Part shown: piece by piece, positions 1 to 6,787 of the stretch
Position numbering within the stretch: position 1 is the first letter of the stretch
Layout of the letters: each line of letters starts with the position of its first letter
From: CBDCWA01 sp046048295
GTDB taxonomy: Bacteria > Pseudomonadota > Alphaproteobacteria > Rhizobiales > Hyphomicrobiaceae
Length of the DNA stretch: 8,845 nucleotides
NCBI GenBank assembly: GCA_046048295.1
Contig: JBJOGJ010000164.1
Location: 1-8,845, forward strand
Direction of reading: 5' to 3'
The notes under the pieces: generated by a model
Told to the model about the DNA's origin: nothing
The model's input: the letters and a program-made list of their open reading frames with translations, nothing else
Database searches by the model: none
Made by a program: the position numbers and the translations under genes

Positions 1-91
1 CATGCCATTGGTGAAGCAGTGTAATGGCTTCATAGTGGATGAGGATGGTCAACACCGTGATGATGCTCGTGATGATCGTGGCAGTGAACAT
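1..91 (-). CDS. N-terminus of a membrane protein, cut by window edge
   Basis: On the minus strand an ATG at 91-89 opens a frame with no stop up to the window edge, giving 30 residues that begin MFTATIITSIITVLTILIHY. The first 18 residues are almost entirely hydrophobic and look like one transmembrane helix, followed by a short polar stretch containing HYEA. A GGAGG-like ribosome site lies at 107-103, 11 bases upstream, which is slightly long. The gene starts 46 bases after the permease stop on the same strand, so the two may be co-transcribed. The hydrophobic start ending in I-H-Y-E resembles the first helix of small bacterial two-pore-domain potassium-channel-like proteins, but this is recall from a short fragment. 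Only the presence of a coding start and a membrane helix is well supported. Confidence 0.5.
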   Translation of the reverse strand, partial: MFTATIITSIITVLTILIHYEAITLLHQWH

Positions 92-137
92 TTGTGCGGC
101 GGCCTCCGACGGCGAGATTCGCGGCCAGGATAGCAGC

Positions 138-1397
138 TCAGCGGCCTGTGAGCATGCCGCCCACGTCTGCGGCGAGAAATGCGATGGTACATGCGAGGCC
201 CAGCCAGGGTATCCACGCGGGCACCACATAGACCCCTTTGGCAGGCTCCGGATCACGACGCTTGATGGCAATGAGCGCGGCGTTGATCAGGATGAACAGT
301 GCGAGCAGCAGGCGCGAGGAGAACAGTGCGAGGTCCTCGAGCGGGACGGCGAGCGCCAGGCCGAGAACGATCAGCGTTGTGAGGGCGGTAGAGAGTATCG
401 GAGTATGCGTGACGGGGTTCACGCCAGCGAGCGCCTTGGGCAGGTTGCCCTGGCGGGCGAGGCCGTAGAAGATCCGTGACGACATGATGATCTGCACGAT
501 GATGCCGTTGAGGGTTGCAACGACGGCGATAGCGCTCATGGTTAGTGGGGAAAGCCCGGTCAGCTGTTCGAATACGAGGGCGAGGGGCGCCTGCGACTGG
601 GAGAGCGCGGTTGGGCCGACGGCAGTGAGCGAGACCCAGACGACGAGAACATAGAGCACCGTCGTGATAGCGAGCGTCGCATATATGGCGCGTGGGAGGT
701 TCCGTTCCGGTTGCTCCACCTCCTCGGCTATGTTGGCGAGTGCCTCGAAGCCGACGAAGGCGAACACGGCGAGCATGGAGGCGAGGAGGAGGCCCATCAT
801 GGTGGCGGGTGGCGGGCTATCGAGGAGGAGGGGCTTTTCCGGCAGGACGAGGGCTTGTCCCGACAAGAAGCCCACGGCGATAATAAGAAGCAGGCCGCCA
901 ATCTCGATCATCGTCATGAGGCCGGCGAAGGTGACGCTTTCCCTTATGCCCCAGGCAGAGACGAGGCCCATTGCGATGACGACAACGGTGATGATCATCC
1001 AGGCCGGCAGCGGAACGAAGACAGCGATGTAGCCGGCGCTGCCAACAGCAATGGCGCCGGCGGAGATTATGGAAATGGCAGCGGTGAGAAGTCCGACCCA
1101 GAGGGCGGCGCTCTCTGAGCGAAATCCGGCGCGGACGTATTCTGCTTCTCCGGCGGCAAGCGGTATGCGCGAGGCAAGCTCGGCGAGGGAGGCACTGGTC
1201 GGGGCGAGAACGGCGGCTGCGAACAGGAAGGCAAAGGGCGTCAGGTAGCCTGCTATGCCGGCAGCGGCTCCGATTAGCACGTAGATGCCGGCGCCAATGG
1301 TAACGCCCAGGCCGTAGAGAATGGCATGGCCAAGTGTGAGGGAGCGCAGGAGGCGGGGGGCGGCGGTCGTCGGCTGCTGGGCGGCCATGGTTCTCAT
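138..1397 (-). CDS. APC-superfamily amino acid/amine permease
   Basis: The 419-residue protein is strongly hydrophobic, with about 12 predicted transmembrane segments and no signal peptide, and so should sit in the inner membrane. APC-family landmarks are visible: GVTIGAGIYVLIG in the first helix (31-43), the loop LAELASRIPLAAGEAEYV (71-88), the helix-6 motif FAFVGFEALANIAEEVEQPE (212-231) followed by RNLPRAI, and SSRIFYGLARQGNLPKAL (306-323) after helix 8. The family usually imports amino acids or amines by proton or sodium coupling, or exchanges them. The substrate cannot be read here. An ethanolamine role is tempting because a eutA homologue is divergent from it, but that is inference only. 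The start could instead be the ATG three codons in, at 1388, which would use GGATGAG just upstream. The length is slightly below the usual 430-500 residues but the protein appears complete. Confidence 0.9.
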   Translation of the reverse strand: MRTMAAQQPTTAAPRLLRSLTLGHAILYGLGVTIGAGIYVLIGAAAGIAGYLTPFAFLFAAAVLAPTSASLAELASRIPLAAGEAEYVRAGFRSESAALWVGLLTAAISIISAGAIAVGSAGYIAVFVPLPAWMIITVVVIAMGLVSAWGIRESVTFAGLMTMIEIGGLLLIIAVGFLSGQALVLPEKPLLLDSPPPATMMGLLLASMLAVFAFVGFEALANIAEEVEQPERNLPRAIYATLAITTVLYVLVVWVSLTAVGPTALSQSQAPLALVFEQLTGLSPLTMSAIAVVATLNGIIVQIIMSSRIFYGLARQGNLPKALAGVNPVTHTPILSTALTTLIVLGLALAVPLEDLALFSSRLLLALFILINAALIAIKRRDPEPAKGVYVVPAWIPWLGLACTIAFLAADVGGMLTGR

Positions 1398-1683
1398 CCA
1401 ACCTGGTTAACAGTACGAGCAGGAAGCTGGTCCGATATCGGGGCCGGTTTCAGGGCAACGGCCGGAGGTAACAGGGCGACGGCAGCGGTGGCAACCACAA
1501 CGAAGGCGGGGCGGCCGTCGGCGGTTGCCGAACGGTTGCGGCCAGTATATGACAACGCGGAAACCCGTGACAAAGAGCTGGCGCGCCGGGCAGAGCCGCC
1601 AGCGAGGTGGAAAGCGTGGCCGAAAGGCCGGGTTTCGCTCTTGACAGAAAAGATACCATCCGGCGGAGCGCGAAAGGGGAGAC
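1398..1683. other. Divergent intergenic region between permease and eutA-like gene
   Basis: I see no gene in these 286 bases. The region holds the minus-strand promoter candidate, a small stem GGCC-GAAA-GGCC with a GNRA-type loop at 1618-1629, and a consensus TTGACA at 1641-1646 on the plus strand. No acceptable -10 hexamer lies 16-18 bases after that TTGACA, so the eutA promoter remains unassigned. AAGGGGA at 1674-1680 is the ribosome site for the eutA-like gene. No B12-box-like sequence was found, so there is no sign of a cobalamin riboswitch. Confidence 0.5.
1544..1573 (-). promoter_or_regulatory. Candidate sigma-70-type promoter for the permease
   Basis: Read on the minus strand, TTGTCA (1573-1568) and TATACT (1549-1544) are separated by 18 bases, and each differs from the consensus hexamer at one position. 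It points toward the permease and would give a leader of about 140 bases. It is a motif match only, in a region otherwise lacking AT-rich sequence. Confidence 0.4.
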
Positions 1684-3510
1684 ATGAGCGGTAGCGAGGA
1701 TCCGAAGGACATCAAGGGGCCGGCCGAGCCGCAAACCCATTCCATACAAGACCATGCCATGGGCGAGTTCTGGGCTCACGAGCACGACGGGATGGCGGAT
1801 CACGACCACGACTTCGATTTCGACGACTTGCCGCTCGAGGAAAATCCTCTCTGGATACAGGACAACGTCTTCCTCAACAGTGTCGGTATCGACATCGGAT
1901 CCTCCGGCACGCAGGTCATTTTCTCCCGCCTCCACCTTCGGCGCATGGCTGAGGATCTCACCAGCCGCTACTATGTCGTCTCCCGCACTACCGTGTACCA
2001 GTCGCCAGTCTCCCTCACGCCGTATGAGAGCGAGACGAGGATCAGCGACACCGAACTCGGCAAGATACTCGATGACGCTTATGCCGGGGCAGGCATTTCG
2101 CCGAAAGACATCGACGCAGGTGCGGTGATCCTGACGGGCGAGGCGCTGCGCCGGGAGAACGCCCAGGCGATCGCAGCCACGGTGTCCGAGCACGGCGGCG
2201 ACTTCGTTTGCGCTACGGCCGGCCACCACATGGAGAGCATGCTGGCGGCGTTCGGCTCAGGCGCGGCACAGGCGTCGCTCGACAGAGACGAGCGGATACT
2301 CAACGTGGATATCGGTGGCGGCACCGCCAAACTCGCCATCCTCGACAAAGGCCGGGTGACAGTAACGTCGGCGGTGCATATCGGCGGACGACTGCAGGTC
2401 GTGGACGAGAACGGTGTCATCACCAGGCTTGATCCGGCGGGCAAGTATCACGCCAAGCGGGCCGGCTTCGACTGGAAGCTCGGTGACAAGATCGATCCAG
2501 CCGATATGGACAAGGTCGCCGACAAGATGGCGGACACGCTGATCGAGGCTCTGGTGCATCGGCCGATCGACGAGGATATCCGTGGGCTCTATCTCACCGA
2601 GCCGATCGAAGACTGGGGCGACATCGGCGGTGTAATGTTTTCGGGTGGTGTGGCGGAGTACGTCTACGGGCGCGAGGAGCGCGACTTCGGCGATATGGGG
2701 CGGCGGCTTGGTCATGCAATCCGGCGCAAGTTGAACGAGGGGCGGTTGCCGTGGCCGGAACTCGAAGCGGGCGAGTGCATCCGGGCAACGGCACTCGGCG
2801 CATCCGAATACAGCGTCCAGCTTTCGGGCAACACGAGCTACATCTCCGATTATGGCAAGCTGCTGCCGCGGCGGAACCTGCAGGTGCTGCAACCGGCATA
2901 CGAAATGGACGACGAGGTGGATTCGGCGGCGCTTGCGGAGGCGATCCGCGGTCACCGGGCCCTGTTCGATGCAGAAGCGGCGGACCACGAGTTCGCGCTC
3001 GCCCTGAGGTGGACCGGGCAGCCCGCCTATGAGCGTATCGCGGCCTTCGGCAAGGGCATCGTCGAAGCCCTCAAGGACGTGATCGCTGGCGGGCATCCGA
3101 TCTATATCATGCTCGACGGCGACGTGGCGCAGTCTCTGGGCGCTTTGATGCGTGAAGAACTCGGCGTGAAGTCAGAGCTTCTGGTGATCGACGGCGTCGT
3201 GCTCTGGGATTTCGACTACATCGACCTCGGGAAGGTACGGTTGCCCTCCAAGACCGTGCCAGTGACCATCAAGTCGCTGGTATTCAGCGACGATCCCCGC
3301 ACCCAGCAGCGGCTCGGTCACGAGGAGCACGAGGCGACGGGCACACACCAGCACGAGCATCACGGACACAGCCATAGCCACGCGCATGGCCACAGCCACG
3401 ACCATGGGCACGGTCACAGCCATAGCCATCAGCATGGCGGACACAGTCATGCGCACGAGCACGGAGAGCATTCGCACGGGCAAGAGCACGGCAGCGGGAA
3501 GAAGATGTAG
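1684..3510 (+). CDS. eutA: EutA-like reactivating ATPase with His-rich extensions
   Basis: The central part is recognisably EutA, the ATP-dependent chaperone that exchanges damaged cobalamin in ethanolamine ammonia-lyase. The ASKHA ATPase motifs are in order: phosphate-1 VGIDIGSSGTQVIFSRL (67-83), phosphate-2 NVDIGGGTAKLAI (207-219) and the adenosine motif GGVMFSGGVAEY (315-326). EutA signatures also include RATALGASEYSVQLSG (367-382) and VPVTIKSLVF (525-534). At 608 residues it is well above the roughly 467 of E. coli EutA. The extra length is an N-terminal acidic/His segment (HEHDGMADHDHDFDFDD, 32-48) and a C-terminal tail (545-608) with 25 His in 64 residues alternating with Gly, Ser and Ala, as in metal-storing tails of HypB or SlyD. 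The ATG has a good ribosome site (AAGGGGA). EutB and EutC are not in the window; five cupin genes follow instead. The fold is secure. The client is not: it may act on ethanolamine ammonia-lyase encoded elsewhere or, by inference, on the neighbouring metalloproteins. Confidence 0.88.
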   Translation: MSGSEDPKDIKGPAEPQTHSIQDHAMGEFWAHEHDGMADHDHDFDFDDLPLEENPLWIQDNVFLNSVGIDIGSSGTQVIFSRLHLRRMAEDLTSRYYVVSRTTVYQSPVSLTPYESETRISDTELGKILDDAYAGAGISPKDIDAGAVILTGEALRRENAQAIAATVSEHGGDFVCATAGHHMESMLAAFGSGAAQASLDRDERILNVDIGGGTAKLAILDKGRVTVTSAVHIGGRLQVVDENGVITRLDPAGKYHAKRAGFDWKLGDKIDPADMDKVADKMADTLIEALVHRPIDEDIRGLYLTEPIEDWGDIGGVMFSGGVAEYVYGREERDFGDMGRRLGHAIRRKLNEGRLPWPELEAGECIRATALGASEYSVQLSGNTSYISDYGKLLPRRNLQVLQPAYEMDDEVDSAALAEAIRGHRALFDAEAADHEFALALRWTGQPAYERIAAFGKGIVEALKDVIAGGHPIYIMLDGDVAQSLGALMREELGVKSELLVIDGVVLWDFDYIDLGKVRLPSKTVPVTIKSLVFSDDPRTQQRLGHEEHEATGTHQHEHHGHSHSHAHGHSHDHGHGHSHSHQHGGHSHAHEHGEHSHGQEHGSGKKM

Positions 3511-3542
3511 ACCTGGCGGCCGCGTGCCGGCAGTGGAATGCG

Positions 3543-3599
3543 GGAGCCTTGCGTGGCGGCTCCGAGTATGATTGTGAAGAGCAATGCGGAGTGTTCCGC
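3543..3599 (+). other. Hairpins and -10-like hexamer between eutA and first cupin
   Basis: The 168-base gap after the eutA-like gene contains two modest inverted repeats: GGAGCC/GGCTCC (3543-3548 with 3558-3563, 9-base loop) and GCGGA/TCCGC (3586-3590 with 3595-3599, loop GTGT). Neither is followed by a T-tract, so they are not convincing terminators. Between them TATGAT (3567-3572) matches a -10 hexamer at five of six positions, but no -35 is visible at the right distance. The gap could hold a separate promoter for the cupin genes; this is weak. Confidence 0.25.
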
Positions 3600-3678
3600 G
3601 CAGGTTTCGGTTGATCTCTACGCTCGGTTCGAGGTTCGTACCGGCGGTTGGAAAGAACGCACAAGGAAGGAGTGAGCG

Positions 3679-4797
3679 ATGGCCAAGGACGCACTGGTTT
3701 CAGAAGAGATGGCGAAGAAATTCGCCTCGGAAAAGGATACGCCCTACGAGAAGTGGGTCCGCTCGGAAGGCCTCGACATCATCAGCGCACACTACGTCCC
3801 CAGCCTGCATACGGTCGAGCTCAAGAACTGGGCGAGCCGTGGCGGCAAGGGCGTGTTCATCAATCACGAGGCCTCGCGTACGTCGAACGACTGTTATGTC
3901 TGCGAAATCCCGCCGGGTGGAAAGCTTGCACCGCATCGCCAGCTGTTCGAGGAAATGATCCTGGTGCTGTCGGGTCGCGGCTCGACTTCCGTGTGGAACG
4001 ACGCCGGCCAGAAAGTGACGTTCGAGTGGCAGGCAGGCGCGCTTTTTGCGATCCCGCTCAATGCCAATCACCAGCACTTCAACGCGTCGGGCCAGGAACC
4101 GGCGCGTTTCGTTTCGGTGACCAATGCGCCGCCGGTCATCAACCTCTATGAAGATCTCGACTTCGTATTCAACACGAAGCACGACTTCAAGGAGCGCTTT
4201 GCCGGCGAGCCCGACTACTTCGCCAACAAGGGCGAGCAAATGGGCTTCAAGCTGGTCACCAACTTCGTGGCCGATGCGGTCAACCTGCCGCTCATCACGG
4301 CCAAGGAGCGCGGCGCAGGCGGTGGGCACATCCGCTTCAACATGGCCAAGGGCTCGATGAACAGCCACATCTCGCAGTTCCCAATCGGCACCTACAAGAA
4401 GGGCCATCGCCACGGTCCGGGCGCGCACGTGATCATCCTGTCCGGTGAGGGCTACTCTCTGATGTGGCCGGAGGGCGAGGAGCCGAAGCGCTACGACTGG
4501 CATGTCGGTTCGCTCGTCGTGCCGCCGAACATGTGGTTCCACCAGCACTTCAACACCGGCACCACGCCGTCGCGCTACCTGGCGTTCAAGCACGAGGTCG
4601 TCTCGGTGCGCAACGCGCAGGGCGTGCCGAAGGCCTGGATCAGTATGCGGGTCGGTGGCGACCAGATCGACTACGCCGACGAGAAGGATATGGTGCGTTC
4701 GATGTTCGCAGATGAACTTTCGAAGCGCGGTCTCTCCTCTGCGATGGATCAGGCCTACCAGGACGAAGTCAAGGACCTGCCGCCGAAGGTCGCCTGA
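3679..4797 (+). CDS. Bicupin protein A (two cupin domains)
   Basis: This 372-residue protein has two cupin beta-barrels and no signal peptide, so it should be cytoplasmic. The N-terminal cupin (about 70-150) has motif 1 as G80-x5-H86-R-Q88 with E91/E92, and motif 2 as G120-x5-P126 ... H131-Q-H133-F-N135; the second motif-1 histidine is Gln. The C-terminal cupin (about 230-310) has motif 1 as G237-x5-H243-R-H245-x4-H250, with His where Glu is usual, and motif 2 as PPNMWFHQHFN (282-292), giving a predicted four-His metal site. Size and layout match bicupin oxygenases such as gentisate dioxygenase, but the motif sequences are not ones I can tie to a characterised enzyme. AAGGAG at 3667-3672, six bases before the ATG, supports the start. 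It is a close paralogue of the next gene: 42 of the first 60 residues are identical by eye. Function is unknown; metal-dependent oxygenase, isomerase or ligand-binding protein are all possible. Confidence 0.85.
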   Translation: MAKDALVSEEMAKKFASEKDTPYEKWVRSEGLDIISAHYVPSLHTVELKNWASRGGKGVFINHEASRTSNDCYVCEIPPGGKLAPHRQLFEEMILVLSGRGSTSVWNDAGQKVTFEWQAGALFAIPLNANHQHFNASGQEPARFVSVTNAPPVINLYEDLDFVFNTKHDFKERFAGEPDYFANKGEQMGFKLVTNFVADAVNLPLITAKERGAGGGHIRFNMAKGSMNSHISQFPIGTYKKGHRHGPGAHVIILSGEGYSLMWPEGEEPKRYDWHVGSLVVPPNMWFHQHFNTGTTPSRYLAFKHEVVSVRNAQGVPKAWISMRVGGDQIDYADEKDMVRSMFADELSKRGLSSAMDQAYQDEVKDLPPKVA

Positions 4798-4811
4798 AGC
4801 CAATAGCGGAT

Positions 4812-4846
4812 CGGGGCGCGTGCGCGCCCCGGTCCCGTTCAGCGGG
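4812..4846 (+). other. GC-rich hairpins between the two bicupin genes
   Basis: CGGGGCGCG (4812-4820) and CGCGCCCCG (4823-4831) form a perfect nine-base inverted repeat, realistically folding as eight pairs with a GTGC loop. A second small stem, CCCG/CGGG (4834-4837 with 4843-4846), follows, then an A-run. On the plus strand no T-tract follows. This fits a processing or stabilising hairpin, or a leaky attenuator, within a polycistronic mRNA better than full termination. Confidence 0.45.
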
Positions 4847-4879
4847 AAAACAATAAGAGCTCACACCCGGGAGTGAAGC

Positions 4880-6001
4880 ATGGCTGAGAGCGCGCTGGTT
4901 TCCGAAGACCTTGCCAAGAAGTTCGCGTCCGAGAAGGACTCGCCTTATCATCGGTGGATCGCCAAGGAAGGCCTCGATATCATCGCGGCCCACTACATTC
5001 CCGACCTCAAGACGACGGAGCTGAAGCCCTGGGCCAGGCGCGGTGGCAAGGGCGTCTACATCAACCACGAGGCTTCGCGGACGACCAACGACTGCTACGT
5101 GTGCGAGATCCCGGCAGGCGGCAAGCTGGCACCGCAGCGGCAGCTGTTCGATGAAATGATCTTCGTACTCGACGGGCGCGGCTCGACGACGGTGTGGAAC
5201 GACAAGGGCCACAAGATCACTTTCGAGTGGCAGGCGGGCGCGATCTTCGGCATTCCGCTCAACTGCTGGCACCAGCACTTCAACGGCCAGGGACAGGCGC
5301 CGACGCGGTTCGTGGCGGTGACGACGGGTCCTCAGGTCATAAACCTATATGAGGACATCGATTTCATATTCGGTCACAACTACGATTTCCTCGACCGCTT
5401 CTCGGGCGAACCCGACTACTTCACGGGCAAGGGCGAGCAGGTGGGCCTGCTTCTCAAGACGAACTTCGTGCCTGACGCGGTCAACCTGCCGCTGATCGAG
5501 ACGAAGGAACGGGGCGCGGGCGGCGGGCATATCCGCTTCAACATGGCGCGCGGGTGGATGCCGAGCCACATCTCGCAATTCCCCGTCGGTACATACAAGA
5601 AGGCACACCGGCACGGGCCCGGTGCGCACGTGATCGTGCTGAGCGGCGAGGGCTATTCGCTGATGTGGCCGGAGGGATCCGAGCCGAAGCGCTACGACTG
5701 GCAACCGGGCACGATGATTGTGCCGCCCAACACCTGGTTCCACCAGCATTTCAATGGCGGCGCGACGCCGGCACGTTATCTCGCGTTCAAGCCCAACAAC
5801 TCGATCCGGAACGCGCAGTCGGTGCCGCTGTCATGGATCAGCCGTAGACTGGGCGGCAACCAGATCGACTATGCCGACGAGTCGCAGGAGGTTCGCAGCA
5901 TGTTTGCTGATGCGCTTTCGAAGCACGGCATCGAGTCGAAGATGCAGGCGGTGTACGATGCCGAAGTGCCGGGCCTGCCGCCTAAGCCGAAGGTTGCGTG
6001 A
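4880..6001 (+). CDS. Bicupin protein B, paralogue of A
   Basis: At 373 residues it aligns with bicupin A essentially without gaps through the two barrels. In the N-terminal cupin both motif-1 histidines are replaced (G80-x5-Q86-R-Q88) while E92 and H131 of the HQHFN motif 2 remain, so this domain has probably lost or altered its metal site. The C-terminal cupin keeps H243, H245, H250 and H288, the same four-His arrangement as in A. The linker between the domains (NLYEDIDFIF, 155-164, and GEPDYF, 176-181) is strongly conserved with A, as is RGAGGGHIRFNMARG (211-225). A GGGAG ribosome site at 4869-4873 precedes the ATG by six bases. It lies 82 bases after bicupin A. Two divergent copies side by side suggest a heteromeric complex or specialised paralogues rather than simple redundancy; this is inference. 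The reaction is unknown. Confidence 0.85.
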   Translation: MAESALVSEDLAKKFASEKDSPYHRWIAKEGLDIIAAHYIPDLKTTELKPWARRGGKGVYINHEASRTTNDCYVCEIPAGGKLAPQRQLFDEMIFVLDGRGSTTVWNDKGHKITFEWQAGAIFGIPLNCWHQHFNGQGQAPTRFVAVTTGPQVINLYEDIDFIFGHNYDFLDRFSGEPDYFTGKGEQVGLLLKTNFVPDAVNLPLIETKERGAGGGHIRFNMARGWMPSHISQFPVGTYKKAHRHGPGAHVIVLSGEGYSLMWPEGSEPKRYDWQPGTMIVPPNTWFHQHFNGGATPARYLAFKPNNSIRNAQSVPLSWISRRLGGNQIDYADESQEVRSMFADALSKHGIESKMQAVYDAEVPGLPPKPKVA

Positions 6002-6032
6002 GGCCTTGAATTGATTTCGAATTCGCCTGCAG

Positions 6033-6051
6033 AGTGCGTGCAATGCGCACT
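6033..6051 (+). other. Small hairpin in the bicupin B - cupin C gap
   Basis: AGTGCG (6033-6038) pairs with CGCACT (6046-6051) around a seven-base loop. The 136-base gap otherwise shows no gene and no clear promoter. No T-tract follows, so termination is not indicated. Confidence 0.25.
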
Positions 6052-6137
6052 ACGGGCGTGCTAAGAAGCTGCCAGGTCAGGGCATGGGGCGGCAGCCCCC
6101 GGCCAGAAGTTGAAACCTCAAGAAGGGGAGACGCGAA

Positions 6138-6743
6138 GTGTCCGAACTTTCGAAAAAGCCAGAGCCAGCGTACGCCAACGAGGCCGGCATCGGCCATAAC
6201 CAGGGTCCCGAGAAGGAGCCTGTGGTGTGGGAACGCTGGACGCGCAAGCGCGTCTTCGTGCGTGCGCTGGAAGGAACCTATGGCGACCTGATCAAGGACC
6301 TGTTCACGCAGCCGCGCGTGATGCCATCCAACCAGTGGAAGTGGAAGGGCGGCCCGCAGAACTACCACAAGTCGGTCATCAGCCCGCAGTCGGTGAAGAT
6401 CGCACAGTCGATCGAAACGCACCTCGACTGCTTCGCGCCGGGCGGTTTCGGCCAGCGGCACGGGCATATGAACTCGGCCGTGTTCTTCGTGCTCAAGGGC
6501 AAGGGCTACGACGTCCATGACCGCCGGAAGATTCCGTGGGAAGCCGGCGATGCGCTGATCGTCGAGAACGCCTGTGTGCACCAGCATCTCAACTCGAGCG
6601 AAGACGAAGAGGCAATGGTGCTCGTCATGAAGGCGAAGCCGCTGTTCCTGTTTATGCATATGCTGTTCCAGAAGGTGGCGGAATTCCCGCCCGATGAGCC
6701 GGCTCCGAACCAGGAGAACTATCAGCCGAACCCGGATCTCTGA
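6138..6743 (+). CDS. Single-domain cupin C (GTG start)
   Basis: The 201-residue protein starts at GTG, with AAGGGGAG at 6123-6130 seven bases upstream. The start is also supported by alignment with the next gene (MSE versus MSD). After a variable N-terminus comes AGIGHNQGP (16-24), then VVWERWTRKRVFVRALEG (29-46). The cupin barrel spans about 95-165: motif 1 is G102-x5-H108-G-H110 followed by MNSAV, so the usual Glu is absent; motif 2 is G137-x5-E143-N-A-C-V-H148-Q-H150-L-N152. This leaves a three-His site without Glu, as in some cupin dioxygenases and many non-catalytic metal cupins. A hydrophobic segment, KPLFLFMHMLFQKV (167-180), follows the barrel. No signal peptide is seen. The specific function is not recognisable; membership of the cluster suggests it works with the bicupins. 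Confidence 0.82.
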   Translation: MSELSKKPEPAYANEAGIGHNQGPEKEPVVWERWTRKRVFVRALEGTYGDLIKDLFTQPRVMPSNQWKWKGGPQNYHKSVISPQSVKIAQSIETHLDCFAPGGFGQRHGHMNSAVFFVLKGKGYDVHDRRKIPWEAGDALIVENACVHQHLNSSEDEEAMVLVMKAKPLFLFMHMLFQKVAEFPPDEPAPNQENYQPNPDL

Positions 6744-6774
6744 TGGAGCGAGCGGGCGGTCATCCCAAATGCCA

Positions 6775-6780
6775 GAGGAG
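6775..6780 (+). promoter_or_regulatory. Ribosome binding site selecting a TTG start
   Basis: GAGGAG lies seven bases before the TTG at 6788 but 16 bases before the first in-frame ATG at 6797. Spacing therefore favours the TTG, and so does alignment with the upstream paralogue, which begins at the equivalent codon with GTG. Confidence 0.65.
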
Positions 6781-6787
6781 ACGGTAA

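Noticed and set aside
39..479. Plus-strand open frame overlapping the permease end and the left-edge gene
   Set aside because: It is antisense to the permease, has no good ribosome site, and its composition after the first 20 residues is an Arg/Glu/Gly-rich shadow.
1641..1669. Sigma-70 promoter starting at the perfect TTGACA before the eutA-like gene
   Set aside because: The sequence 16-18 bases downstream is GC-rich and does not resemble a -10 hexamer, and the start codon is only 37 bases away.
1398..1683. Cobalamin riboswitch upstream of the eutA-like gene
   Set aside because: Expected from the link of EutA to B12, but no B12-box-like sequence or matching conserved core is visible.
2257..3096. 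Minus-strand open frame (279 codons) antisense to the eutA-like gene
   Set aside because: It lies wholly inside a gene with recognisable ATPase motifs, and the antisense product shows no recognisable family features.
1684..3510. Hsp70/DnaK or hydantoinase-type protein instead of EutA
   Set aside because: ASKHA motifs are shared with those families, but the RATALGASEYSVQLSG and VPVTIKSLVF regions and the overall order match EutA specifically.
3700..4803. Long minus-strand open frame (367 codons) antisense to bicupin A
   Set aside because: It mirrors the GC-rich codon pattern of the bicupin gene. Its translation is rich in Arg, Val and Leu without domain structure, while the plus strand shows clear cupin motifs.
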